Origin: Arcticibacter svalbardensis MN12-7
GTDB taxonomy: Bacteria; Bacteroidota; Bacteroidia; Sphingobacteriales; Sphingobacteriaceae
Reading direction: 5' to 3'
Length of the DNA: 63,625 nt
Assembly: GCF_000403135.1 (NCBI RefSeq)
Contig: NZ_AQPN01000044.1
Span: 1 to 63,625, forward strand
Below the pieces are notes generated by a model. It worked only from the letters and a program-made list of their open reading frames with translations. It was not told where the DNA came from and did not search any database. The translations under genes and the position numbers were made by a program. Each line of letters begins with the position of its first letter. Within the stretch, counting starts at the first letter, position 1. Below are positions 36,960-46,201 of this stretch, piece after piece.

Positions 36960-37085
36960 TAATTCTAATCAGATCGTAAAAGTAATAACTATGCAAACGT
37001 TGTATTCTAATAATTGGTCTAATCTAAATTTCAAAGTGTAAAAATGATGAAAAATAATAGCTTTACTGTTTAAAAATACTTTTAT

Positions 37086-37859
37086 ATGATATTAAAGAGC
37101 CAGGAAAGCAGACTTTTTTTTATTCTGGGAACATTTATGGTTGCCAATACCATTTTAGCGGAAATTATAGGGGTAAAGATTTTTAGCGTTGAGGCCTCTT
37201 TAGGGCTGCCTAAGTTTGATATTGATTTATTTGGTGTCCCTGGATTATCTTTTAATATGTCGGCAGGTGTGCTGACATGGCCACTTGTATTTATTACTAC
37301 AGACCTCATTAATGAATACTATGGGATGAAGCAAGTCCGGTTTTTATCTCTGATCACCGCCTTTCTGATTGCCTATGCCTTCCTGGTGATTGGTTTTGCA
37401 ATGGGATTAAGTCCTGCAGATTTCTGGGTTAAACAAACCGTTCAGGGTGAAGTAATCGATATGAACCGTGCATTTGTGGGCGTTGTTGGTCAGGGTATGT
37501 GGATTATTGCAGGCTCTATTACTGCTTTTTTACTGGGACAGTTTGTTGATGTAGCGATTTTTCATCGGATAAAGAAAATAACCGGGGAAAAAAGGTTGTG
37601 GCTACGAGCAACCGGATCTACAGTCGTTTCTCAATTTATAGATAGTTTCGTGGTGATTTTTATCGCTTTTTATTTGAATCCTCAATATCACTGGAGCTGG
37701 AAGATGGTTGCTGCAATTGGGTTGGTCAATTATTCCTATAAGTTTATTGTCGCAATAGGAATGACCCCGATTCTTTATATGTTTCACGGAATCATAGATC
37801 GTTTTTTAGGAAAAGAGTTATCCTTAACCCTTCGGGAGGAGGCTGCAAAAGTAGATTAA
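37086..37859 (+). CDS. yhhQ: Queuosine precursor transporter, VUT family
   Basis: 257 residues with six to seven membrane helices. The VUT/ECF-like hallmarks are NTILAEIIGVKIF, WPLVFITTDLINEYYG and TVVSQFIDSFVVIFIAFY. It imports preQ0/preQ1-type precursors for queuosine made with QueA. TACTTTTA lies only one base before the ATG, so the real promoter may be further upstream. Confidence 0.9.
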   Translation: MILKSQESRLFFILGTFMVANTILAEIIGVKIFSVEASLGLPKFDIDLFGVPGLSFNMSAGVLTWPLVFITTDLINEYYGMKQVRFLSLITAFLIAYAFLVIGFAMGLSPADFWVKQTVQGEVIDMNRAFVGVVGQGMWIIAGSITAFLLGQFVDVAIFHRIKKITGEKRLWLRATGSTVVSQFIDSFVVIFIAFYLNPQYHWSWKMVAAIGLVNYSYKFIVAIGMTPILYMFHGIIDRFLGKELSLTLREEAAKVD

Positions 37860-37949
37860 ATTATATTTTTCATAAAAATTAATATTTTTTTTCTGCAGCA
37901 AAAAAAACAGTACATTTCCGGCATAAACCTATTTTCTTATTTCTTAAGT

Positions 37950-38753
37950 ATGAAAATGTTATGGCTTTCAGTCATTGTAATTCTCAGTACGAAAGGGTTG
38001 TTCGCTCAAAATATAAATGCCGGAGCACGCATCACCGCTATGGGTCAAACCGGAGTGGCCCTTCAGGAGGTATGGTCTGTTCAATCCAACCAGGCCGGCC
38101 TTGCTTCGTTGCACAAACCGATAGCTGCTATATCTTATTTAAACACTATTGTAGGTACTGAAATTAATACGCAGTCTATTGTTTTTGCCTATCCTTACGG
38201 GCATCAAACTTTCGGATGGAGTATGCAAAGTTTTGGCTTTTCTGCATTTAAAGAACGACGGTATGGTTTTGCATATGCCCGTAACTTTAACGATGTTCTT
38301 TTTGCCTCTTTAAATTTCAACTATCATCAGCTGAGTATTGCAGGATATGGCCATACTGGTACCTACTCTGTAGAGGCGGGACTACAATATAAGCCTTCCG
38401 AAAGCCTGATTATTGGTGCTCATGTTGTGAATCCTTCTGCTAGCTCATATGATGCAGCTGTTGATGCTATATTGCCTGTTTTTGCAGAAGCGGGTTCTTC
38501 TTACTTGTTTTCGGATAAGGTACTCCTCAGCACTGCTCTTGTGGTATCCTCTAAACGAATTGCCGATTTTCGAACGGGATTAGAATATAGTGTTATTCCT
38601 CAGCTTGCATTTCGTGGGGGCGTCTCCACACATCCCTTCAAGCAGTACGCAGGTTTTGGTTATGCTATTGATCATTTATGTATTGACGGTGCATTAAGTA
38701 GCCATCCTGCTTTGGGTTATTCTCCACAGATTTCCTTAGCTTATGAGTTTTAA
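37950..38753 (+). CDS. PorV/PorQ-like outer-membrane beta-barrel protein
   Basis: 267 residues. A signal peptide ends near LFAQ, and NAGARITAMGQTGVAL and QSNQAGLASL are the opening of PorV/PorQ-type barrels in Bacteroidota. The rest alternates short beta strands and ends in aromatic ISLAYEF. It overlaps the HHH/barrel gene by 11 bases and is the first gene of the comEC operon. A role as a type IX secretion accessory is suggested only by the family look. Confidence 0.75.
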   Translation: MKMLWLSVIVILSTKGLFAQNINAGARITAMGQTGVALQEVWSVQSNQAGLASLHKPIAAISYLNTIVGTEINTQSIVFAYPYGHQTFGWSMQSFGFSAFKERRYGFAYARNFNDVLFASLNFNYHQLSIAGYGHTGTYSVEAGLQYKPSESLIIGAHVVNPSASSYDAAVDAILPVFAEAGSSYLFSDKVLLSTALVVSSKRIADFRTGLEYSVIPQLAFRGGVSTHPFKQYAGFGYAIDHLCIDGALSSHPALGYSPQISLAYEF

Positions 38754-40785
38754 ACGCCAATTGCTGCTACTGGTTTTGGTGATCAGCTTTCAGTCAGGCT
38801 TTACTCAAACAGAAACTGATCCCTTCATTGAAACTTTGCTGGAATCTATTGCTGAAAATAATCAGTCGGAAACAGATTATTCGGAACTCTCAGAAAGGTT
38901 ATATTTTATAAAGCAGCATCCTTATGATCTGAATACAGTTAACCTGGAACAATTGACTGATCTGGTATTTTTAAATCCTTTACAAATAACGTCTTTTTTG
39001 GATTATCGGCGTGATAATGGCCCTTTTGTTGAAATTCAGGAGCTGCAGCTGATCGATTTATTTACGGAGGAAACCGTACAATATATGATTCCTTTTATAA
39101 TGATTGCTAAACCGGGAATGTTGGAAATTAAAAAGAGTCAGGCAAAAAGTACACATGAGCTGATGACTACTTACTCCCGTACGATAGAAAAACAGAAAGG
39201 TTATCTGGTTCCTGATACGGTATCTCATTATACAGGTTCGCCTTTTAAGCTTTTAAACCGGTACAGATATCATTATGGTAAAAATGTTTCCGGAGCAGTT
39301 ACGATGGAAAAGGATGCAGGGGAACCTTTCGGCGCATCTACTAAACCTTATGGATTTGATTTTTATTCGGCGAGTCTGTTTATTCGTAACGGGCGATATG
39401 TTAAAAAACTGGCTTTGGGAGACTATTCTTTGCAATTTGGACAAGGTTTAAGTCTATGGTCCGGACTAAGTTTTGGTAAAGGGGCAAATATTGCCGGCAT
39501 TGCTAAGCTGCAATCCGGTTTAAAACCATATTCTTCTACTAACGAAACCGAGTTTTTTAGAGGAGTGGCTGCTACAATAGCCATCAAACACTTTGAACTG
39601 ACTCCTTTTATTTCATATCATGCTGTTGATGCCTCTGTAAATACTGCAGATACCTTAATAAACGAGTCACAGATCAGCTCCCTAAGCATTACAGGATTGC
39701 ATCGGACCGCAACAGAGTTAGATAATAAAGGTGCTGCAAGTCAGCTCGTATTCGGATCAGTGATCCAGTATTCTGGAAAAGCATTACGTTCAGGCGTCAT
39801 TGTTTATCAAACCCGATATAATTATAATCTGGAGTCTGGACAATCTTTATACAATAAATTTGAATTTGCAGGTTCAACATTGACTAACAGTTCCGTATAT
39901 TACAATTACACCTGGAATAATCTTTATTCCTTTGCTGAGGTTTCGCATAGTGTAAATAGTGGTTTTGCTTTAATAAGTGGGTTAATGGGAAGTCTTTCCA
40001 ATAAGGTATCGGCTGTGCTATTTTATAGGAACTATCAGAAAAATTATTACTCTTTCTTTAATAAGGCGATCAATGAAGGAAGTAACGCATCCAATGAAAG
40101 TGGTTTTTATTCTGGTTTGACTGTTGCCCTTACGCCCAAGACGGAGATATCGTTTTACACTGATTTCTTCAGGTTTCCATGGCTCCGTTATCGTGTGGAT
40201 GCACCATCTTCAGGGAGAGAGCTATTAGCCCAGGCCAGCTGGTCACTTAAAAAAGGCACGAAATTGAGTTTCAGGTATAAATCTAATGTCAAGGAGCAGA
40301 ATGATGCGGGTGAAAATACCATAAACTACCTGGTACCTGTACATAAAGATAACTATCGGCTGGATTTCTTAACTAAACTGAATGCAAACTTTCAATTTAG
40401 AAATAGGGTAGAAGTTGTGCAGTATAAAAAGGCGTTAAACAGTCAATTAGGTTTATTGATCTATCAGGATGTTTTATACAAACCGATGGGTTCAAAGCTG
40501 AGTGGCAATTTCAGAGTAGCATTCTTTCATTGTGATGCTTACGATTCGCGTATCTATGCTTTTGAAAATGACGTGCTTTACAGTTACTCGATACCTGCTT
40601 ATCAGGATAAAGGATACCGGTTTTATCTGAACACCCGATACCGTTTAAGTAGATCTATAGATGCCTGGTTTAAGTATGCCATTACGCAATACTCCTCTGG
40701 AGAGGATATAGGAAGCGGACTGGATTTAATAGAAGGGCGACATAAATCAGATTTCAAAATACAGGTTAGATACAGTTTAAAATGA
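38743..40785 (+). CDS. Outer-membrane beta-barrel with N-terminal ComEA-like helix-hairpin-helix region
   Basis: 680 residues: a signal peptide (LLLLVLVISFQSGFTQ), then a short acidic region and an HHH_3-like segment (about 60-125; DLNTVNLEQLTDLV, FLDYRRDNGPFVEI). From about 160 to the end there are amphipathic strands typical of a large outer-membrane barrel. The hairpin Gly-Ile-Gly of true ComEA is replaced (VFLNPLQ), so DNA binding is uncertain. It overlaps comEC by 4 bases (ATGA), so the two are translationally coupled. Confidence 0.72.
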   Translation: MSFKRQLLLLVLVISFQSGFTQTETDPFIETLLESIAENNQSETDYSELSERLYFIKQHPYDLNTVNLEQLTDLVFLNPLQITSFLDYRRDNGPFVEIQELQLIDLFTEETVQYMIPFIMIAKPGMLEIKKSQAKSTHELMTTYSRTIEKQKGYLVPDTVSHYTGSPFKLLNRYRYHYGKNVSGAVTMEKDAGEPFGASTKPYGFDFYSASLFIRNGRYVKKLALGDYSLQFGQGLSLWSGLSFGKGANIAGIAKLQSGLKPYSSTNETEFFRGVAATIAIKHFELTPFISYHAVDASVNTADTLINESQISSLSITGLHRTATELDNKGAASQLVFGSVIQYSGKALRSGVIVYQTRYNYNLESGQSLYNKFEFAGSTLTNSSVYYNYTWNNLYSFAEVSHSVNSGFALISGLMGSLSNKVSAVLFYRNYQKNYYSFFNKAINEGSNASNESGFYSGLTVALTPKTEISFYTDFFRFPWLRYRVDAPSSGRELLAQASWSLKKGTKLSFRYKSNVKEQNDAGENTINYLVPVHKDNYRLDFLTKLNANFQFRNRVEVVQYKKALNSQLGLLIYQDVLYKPMGSKLSGNFRVAFFHCDAYDSRIYAFENDVLYSYSIPAYQDKGYRFYLNTRYRLSRSIDAWFKYAITQYSSGEDIGSGLDLIEGRHKSDFKIQVRYSLK

Positions 40786-42878
40786 ATTATAGCACTCCAC
40801 ACGTTTTTGTAAGGCTGCTTATTCCATTAATAATGGGTATTTCCATTGCATTCAATTTGCAGACTTCGGCATGGCTGTATGTTGTTTTCCCCTCTATCAC
40901 TGTGATATTGCTTCTCGTTATGCTTGTGATGCAGGTTCAATATAAGCGCTATGAACTGTATTTATACTCATGGATGCCTGGATTAAGTGTCTTTTTATTC
41001 ATACTCTGTTTTTTTACAACCTATACGCTTTTCAATTATCAGACATATTCTAAGGACTATTTTGCTCATCATCGTTCAGATGCATTATTGGTAGAAATTA
41101 GATCAGAACCACAACTGAAGAATAGCCAGTTGCGTTTTGAAGTATCTGTTCAGCAAAGTATCAAAGGGGAAAAAGTACAGGCTGCAAGCGGTAAAATGCT
41201 GGTCACCCTAAAAATAGACTCTACAAATACCGCTCAGTATAAAGATGGAGATCTATTGTTGATTCCGGCAAAATACAAATTGATCGAAGGCCCTCGAAAT
41301 CCCTATGAATTTGATTATAAAACGTATATGGCGAATCATGGGGTATATCACCAGGCATATTTGACTTTATCTCAAGTAAAACTGGAGGGAACAAATTGGA
41401 GCTTCAATTCATTCCTGATTGATCAAAGGAAAAACATGGTAAGAAAGCTGGATAAATATATACCTGATAAAGAAGCCTCTGCTCTGGTTTCGACTCTATT
41501 GCTTGGGTATAAAGCAGATTTAAGTAAAGATGTACTTAATACATATAGCAAGACTGGCACCATGCATGTATTGTCTGTTTCGGGAATGCATGTCGCCTTG
41601 ATTATGACTCTGGCAGGCTATCTTTTAGGGTTCATGAACCACAGTAAACTAAAGATAGTTCAAACTTTATTATTTATCCTGATTGTTTGGTCCTATACCT
41701 TGCTGTCCGGATTTTCGGCAGCAGCTTGCAGGGCAGCCATTATGATCAGCTTTGTCATTGTAGGCAAAGCGATGAATAGAGATCAGAAGATGCTTAATTG
41801 TATTGCTGCATCTGCATTTTTCCAATTGTTGATTCAGCCTATGCTGTTATTTGATGTAGGCTTTCAACTGTCATATCTCGCAGTAATGGGACTTATCCTG
41901 TTTTACCCGGAAATATATATCAAAGTACAGGTTAAGAACTGGTTGTTAGACAAAATATGGTCATGCATAGCGGTGTCTCTCGCCGCTCAAATAGCCACCT
42001 TCCCCTTGAGTTTATACTATTTCAATCAATTCCCGGTGTTTTTTCTGATCAGTAACCTGTTTATCCTTATCCCTGTTGTGATCATTATGTACGGCGGAAT
42101 TTGTTTTCTGTTGATTCCATTTGATTTTATACTGCGTATTTTAGGTACAGTATTGGGAAAAAGTATCCTGGTTCTTAATGGGGGACTTCGAATCATAGAA
42201 AACTTTCCCTTTGCTAATTTTCATGGATTTCACTTTGGGATCTGGTACTATCTGCTCCTTTATTGTTTAATAATCGGTTTCTATATCGCATTTAAAAGCA
42301 AAACAAAAAATATTGCCTGGTTGCTTGTATTTATTGTGTTTGTTCTTGTAAGCGTGAATAGTATAAATAATTTGCTGCTTAGAGGAAAGACAAGTGTTGT
42401 TTTTTACTCCCTTAAAAACCAGATGGCGATAGCTTTTATACGAAGGGGACAGGTGACTGTTCTAAGCGATCTCAAAAAGGATGATCCAATATCTAACTAT
42501 TCGATCATGCCCTTGATAAATAATCAAAACCTGAATTTAGAAAGTTTTACTCCTTACCCGACAACTTATAGAACTGCTGACCTTTTTTTTAGAGGTCATT
42601 GCTGTCAGTTTAAAAGTTGGAAGCTCCTTATTTATGATCGGTCTTATCAACAGGGAGTATCGCAGTTACCGGTGGTTGTAAATGCAATATTACTGCATGA
42701 TAATCCATCTGTAGAGATGACTGAATTAATGAAAAATTATAAATTCAACTATCTGATCATTGGATCTAAGAATGCCAATTATAAAATTGAACAATGGACC
42801 AAAGATGCAGAACAGCTGGGTTTAACGTATTATATCCTCAAAAACCAGAAGGCATTAAATAGGGAAGATATGGAGTAA
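40782..42878 (+). CDS. comEC: ComEC/Rec2-family DNA-uptake channel
   Basis: 698 residues: an N-terminal DUF4131/OB-like region after three helices, then the competence domain with SVSGMHVALIM and SGFSAAACRAAIMISF, and about ten helices. The C-terminal 170 residues are soluble but lack a metallo-beta-lactamase His cluster; this form is usual in Bacteroidota. It carries single-stranded DNA across the inner membrane. It is last in an operon of three, behind two outer-membrane proteins. Confidence 0.9.
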   Translation: MNYSTPHVFVRLLIPLIMGISIAFNLQTSAWLYVVFPSITVILLLVMLVMQVQYKRYELYLYSWMPGLSVFLFILCFFTTYTLFNYQTYSKDYFAHHRSDALLVEIRSEPQLKNSQLRFEVSVQQSIKGEKVQAASGKMLVTLKIDSTNTAQYKDGDLLLIPAKYKLIEGPRNPYEFDYKTYMANHGVYHQAYLTLSQVKLEGTNWSFNSFLIDQRKNMVRKLDKYIPDKEASALVSTLLLGYKADLSKDVLNTYSKTGTMHVLSVSGMHVALIMTLAGYLLGFMNHSKLKIVQTLLFILIVWSYTLLSGFSAAACRAAIMISFVIVGKAMNRDQKMLNCIAASAFFQLLIQPMLLFDVGFQLSYLAVMGLILFYPEIYIKVQVKNWLLDKIWSCIAVSLAAQIATFPLSLYYFNQFPVFFLISNLFILIPVVIIMYGGICFLLIPFDFILRILGTVLGKSILVLNGGLRIIENFPFANFHGFHFGIWYYLLLYCLIIGFYIAFKSKTKNIAWLLVFIVFVLVSVNSINNLLLRGKTSVVFYSLKNQMAIAFIRRGQVTVLSDLKKDDPISNYSIMPLINNQNLNLESFTPYPTTYRTADLFFRGHCCQFKSWKLLIYDRSYQQGVSQLPVVVNAILLHDNPSVEMTELMKNYKFNYLIIGSKNANYKIEQWTKDAEQLGLTYYILKNQKALNREDME

Positions 42879-42943
42879 ATGGAAAAATTTCATGTCCTGA
42901 TCCTGATACAATTAAGTTTGTAAATTTCCAAGAAATGAGATAA

Positions 42944-43015
42944 AAGAAAAACCCTTATCTTGGTTAAGATAAGGGCTTGGTTTATAATTTCGCCAGATGA
43001 GCTCCATCAAATATA
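42944..43015 (-). ncRNA. Candidate short minus-strand transcript ending in a perfect hairpin
   Basis: TATATTTG on the minus strand (43008-43015), a perfect -7 box, is followed about 35 bases on by the hairpin CCCTTATCTT/AAGATAAGGG (42952-42975) and then TTTTTCTTTT. That would give an RNA of some 55 bases. The plus strand lacks a comparable T-run after the hairpin, although it could still end comEC. A possible -33 TTG is spaced 15 bases, which is short. The remaining 508-base gap shows no gene. Confidence 0.3.
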
Positions 43016-43386
43016 TGTAAAATTTCATATCAATAAATCTTTATTGTGCTAAAATGAAAATATATTTTTGAATAGAAATAAGTCTCAAATTAAGGCATTT
43101 TAGAGTTTCAATAGAAGTGCTGATTGTCTGCAATATCCTTAAGGAAAGCGATGATTTATCAGTTGAATTAATGATAATTTGGTTAATACTTTGTCATCAT
43201 TATAAAGTGTTAAATTTTGAAGAAAACAGGTGTTAGGTCCCCTTTTTCAATGCTTTATAAATATTTTAATAAAATACGGGGTGTAGAAGCATAATTGAGC
43301 CGTTAAAATGAATTGATATTCGTGGAAACACTGTCTCATTAATCGTGTTATTGAATAAAGACTTAGAAAAAATAAAATAAACAGTT

Positions 43387-43698
43387 ATGAATAACGAAAT
43401 AATTGACAACTTAAAAGATTCTTTAAAAGGCCCCTTACTACAGGATAATCCAAATGCTAACGTAAGTAAATCAGAGCGAATCATTTCTTTAGCTACTGGT
43501 GCTTTCATTTTATTTAGTGGTATAACCAGTATTTTTTCACATCCTGTATTTGCTTTAGGAAAAGTAGTTGTAGGGGGATCTCTGATGCAAAGAGGGCTTA
43601 CAGGCTACTGTCCTTTAAAAGCAGCATTGGAAGAAGATATAGATGAAGAAAACGAAACTATTTTAATTAGCTCTCCCACAACCTTTACTGTATCGTAA
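43387..43698 (+). CDS. DUF2892/YgaP-transmembrane-like protein
   Basis: 103 residues. After a polar N-terminus, SKSERIISLATGAFILFSGI and LGKVVVGGSLMQRGLTGYCPL match the DUF2892 (YgaP-like) inner-membrane fold with two short helices. The tail is acidic and ends without features. The function is unknown. It has a terminator 50 bases after its stop codon. Confidence 0.78.
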   Translation: MNNEIIDNLKDSLKGPLLQDNPNANVSKSERIISLATGAFILFSGITSIFSHPVFALGKVVVGGSLMQRGLTGYCPLKAALEEDIDEENETILISSPTTFTVS

Positions 43699-43747
43699 AA
43701 CGATTAAAGGTATAAAAAACGCTGGCTATGCAAATTAAATTACATCT

Positions 43748-43785
43748 AAAGAGGCTGAATCGAAAAAGATATCAGCCTCTTTTTA
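43748..43785 (+). terminator. Terminator of the DUF2892 gene
   Basis: AAAGAGGCTGA / TCAGCCTCTTT, an 11-base perfect stem with a 13-base loop and a short T-run. It ends 13 bases before the dehydrogenase start. Confidence 0.88.
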
Positions 43786-43797
43786 ATTTAAATACGA

Positions 43798-45159
43798 ATG
43801 CACACTACGAATCCATATAACGGAAAATTAGTTAAAGAATATAAACTGCATACTGCTGAAGAAGTCAGTGATAAAATTCATAAAGCTCATCAGGCTTTTG
43901 AAACATGGCGAACAGTAGGCTATAATCAACGGGCAGATCTACTGAAAAAGCTAGCAGAAGTGTTAACAACAAGAAAAACAGAGCTCGCTCATTTGATGGC
44001 AGAAGAAATGGGGAAGCCAATAACAGCAGGTAGTGCTGAGATTGAAAAATGTGCAAAGGTTTGTATCTATTATGCTGAGCATGGAGCTGAATTCTTAAAA
44101 GACGAAATAGTGACAACGGATGCCAGTAATAGCTATATTACTTTTCAACCTCTGGGAGTTGTACTTGCTGTGATGCCCTGGAATTTTCCCTTTTGGCAGA
44201 CGTTCCGGTTCTTAGGCCCCGGACTAATGGCTGGAAATGTTGCTCTTTTAAAGCACGCTTCAAATGTTCCAGGTTGTGCTTTAATTATTGAAGAACTGCT
44301 TAAGCAAGCAGGTTTTCCTGAGCATGTATTTCAAACTTTACTCATTTCAAGTGATTCTGTTGAATCCATTATTGCAAACCCATTAGTCAAAGCCGTAACC
44401 TTAACAGGAAGTACTGAGGCTGGGATGAAAGTAGCAGGACAAGCTGCTTCACTAATTAAAAAAGCAGTATTAGAATTAGGGGGGAGTGACCCTTATATCA
44501 TATTTGAGGATGCGGATCTTGAATTAGCTGCTTCGAAATGTGCAGAAAGCAGGTTGATCAATAGCGGACAAAGCTGTATCGCTGCTAAGCGCTTTATCGT
44601 ATTGGAAGAAGTTGCAGCACAATTTATTGCTTTATTTAAAGATAAAATGGCAAGTCAACACCCAGGTGATCCAATGCAACCGGATACTACAATGGGGCCT
44701 ATGGCAAAAGTTGCTCTTCGTGATGAGCTTCATCAACAAGTAGTGAAGTGTATCGAAATGGGGGCCAAATGTATTCTCGGTGGTACAGTGGAACCGGGTG
44801 AACATGCTTTTTATCCACCTACAATTCTAACCGGTGTAACCAAAGGAATGCCTGCTTATGATGAAGAACTCTTTGGGCCGGTAGCCTCTGTTATTGTGGT
44901 GAAAGATGAGGATGAAGCTATTTGTGTAGCCAATGATTCTTCCTTTGGATTAGGCTCTGCCTTGTTTACAACTGATTTAAACCGGGCAAACCGTATAGCC
45001 TCCATGCAGATTGAGGCCGGTTGCTGTTTCATCAATGATTATGTTCGCTCTAGTCCTGATCTTCCATTCGGTGGCATTAAACAATCAGGATATGGAAGGG
45101 AGCTTGGTGTTTATGGAATTAAGGAGTTTGTAAATATCAAATCTGTATATGTCGCTTAA
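43798..45159 (+). CDS. NAD(P)-dependent succinate-semialdehyde dehydrogenase (GabD/YneI type)
   Basis: 453 residues of the aldehyde dehydrogenase family. The substrate-side MPWNFPFWQTFRF, catalytic Glu in LELGGSDPYI and catalytic Cys in NSGQSCIAAKR are present, and the C-terminal DLPFGGIKQSGYGRELG matches the YneI-like SSADH subgroup. It oxidises succinate semialdehyde to succinate, for example in GABA breakdown. No other gab gene is near. A strong terminator directly upstream means it has its own promoter. Confidence 0.9.
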   Translation: MHTTNPYNGKLVKEYKLHTAEEVSDKIHKAHQAFETWRTVGYNQRADLLKKLAEVLTTRKTELAHLMAEEMGKPITAGSAEIEKCAKVCIYYAEHGAEFLKDEIVTTDASNSYITFQPLGVVLAVMPWNFPFWQTFRFLGPGLMAGNVALLKHASNVPGCALIIEELLKQAGFPEHVFQTLLISSDSVESIIANPLVKAVTLTGSTEAGMKVAGQAASLIKKAVLELGGSDPYIIFEDADLELAASKCAESRLINSGQSCIAAKRFIVLEEVAAQFIALFKDKMASQHPGDPMQPDTTMGPMAKVALRDELHQQVVKCIEMGAKCILGGTVEPGEHAFYPPTILTGVTKGMPAYDEELFGPVASVIVVKDEDEAICVANDSSFGLGSALFTTDLNRANRIASMQIEAGCCFINDYVRSSPDLPFGGIKQSGYGRELGVYGIKEFVNIKSVYVA

Positions 45160-45196
45160 ATCATTGTGAATTAAACGTATTTTAACTAACTGAAGA

Positions 45197-46093
45197 TTAT
45201 CTGAATTTTTCGTAAAGTTTAGGCTTAACAGATTCACTTAAAAAAGCATATTCAGCAGCAGTTAACTCAGGAGCACTTGCTATTTTAGCCACATCATTTA
45301 ACTGTTCAATGGTGCGAATTCCTACTATAGCAGATGCTACCGGTGGCTTTTTCAATACATAAAGAAGTGCAGTTTGCGATGGACTTCTTTTTGTACCTGC
45401 AACAAAGTTGACCGCTTTTGCTGCCACTTCTACATCTTTAACGGTATAGTTGAGGTATTCTTTTGCTGGTTTATTCACTAATAATCCCTGAGCAATTCCT
45501 CCACGGGCAAGAATTGGTATCTCGTTTTCTTCGAGCAGCTTCATCATGCTTTCTTCCGGCCTGCGATCGAGTAAGCTAAATTGCATCATGACACTCACAA
45601 TGGCTGAACGTTCTACATATTTTTTTATAACTTCAGGACGGATAGATGAAATGCCGTATTGTCTGATCTTTCCCTGGTCTGTTAAGGTCGAGAATGCTTC
45701 TATAACCTCATCAATGGGATCTTCGAGAGTTCCCCCATGCAATTGGTAGAGATCTATATAATCGGTGCCTAAGCGCTTTAAACTACTTTCAACCGCTTTC
45801 ATAATATATTCTTTACGCGGGTTCCAGTCCCATCCACTTCCATCTGCTCTCCATTGGTTCCCCACTTTGGTCGCCAGTATACAATCAGATCTTTTATCTT
45901 TTAGTATTTTTCCAACCTGCTCCTCATTCAATCCTTTTTCATACAAATCAGCCGTATCAAAAAAGTTGATTCCATATTCCAGTGCCTGATCAATGATAAA
46001 CTTGTTGTTTCGTTCATCAATTCCTAACGACATACAACCGAACCCTATTTCACTTACTTGAATATCCGATTGACCGATTTGATTATACTTCAT
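45197..46093 (-). CDS. Aldo/keto reductase
   Basis: 298 residues of the AKR (alpha/beta)8 barrel: SEIGFGCMSLG, FFDTADLYEKG (Asp/Tyr of the tetrad), ATKVGNQ (Lys) and LYQLHGG (His). The substrate is unknown; these NADPH-dependent enzymes reduce carbonyls. It is convergent with the dehydrogenase gene and divergent from SUMT. Confidence 0.9.
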   Translation of the reverse strand: MKYNQIGQSDIQVSEIGFGCMSLGIDERNNKFIIDQALEYGINFFDTADLYEKGLNEEQVGKILKDKRSDCILATKVGNQWRADGSGWDWNPRKEYIMKAVESSLKRLGTDYIDLYQLHGGTLEDPIDEVIEAFSTLTDQGKIRQYGISSIRPEVIKKYVERSAIVSVMMQFSLLDRRPEESMMKLLEENEIPILARGGIAQGLLVNKPAKEYLNYTVKDVEVAAKAVNFVAGTKRSPSQTALLYVLKKPPVASAIVGIRTIEQLNDVAKIASAPELTAAEYAFLSESVKPKLYEKFR

Positions 46094-46201
46094 TCTAGCT
46101 CTAAATCTATGCTCTAAAATAATGTTTATTTTATCTATTGAGAATTTAATGTGTTAATTCCAAAAAGTGTTACTAATTTTCCCCTATATTGAAGAATAAC
46201 T

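Noticed and set aside
36706-37041. 111-codon open frame antisense to the nitrilase-family gene
   Set aside because: Most of it is the complement of a conserved hydrolase, and the rest is intergenic; no evidence for translation.
36960-37085. preQ1 riboswitch in front of the queuosine-precursor transporter
   Set aside because: The leader shows no pseudoknot-forming C-rich/A-rich pattern, and a -7-like box lies next to the start codon.
37885-37907. T8-CTGCAGC-A8 hairpin after the queuosine-precursor transporter gene
   Set aside because: The stem is almost only A/T pairs, so a chance poly-A/poly-T arrangement is more likely than a terminator.
43324-43347. GGAAAC and CGTG resembling an ECF sigma promoter upstream of the DUF2892 gene
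   Set aside because: The spacer is only 14 bases, shorter than usual, and both elements are imperfect. Too weak to report as a site.
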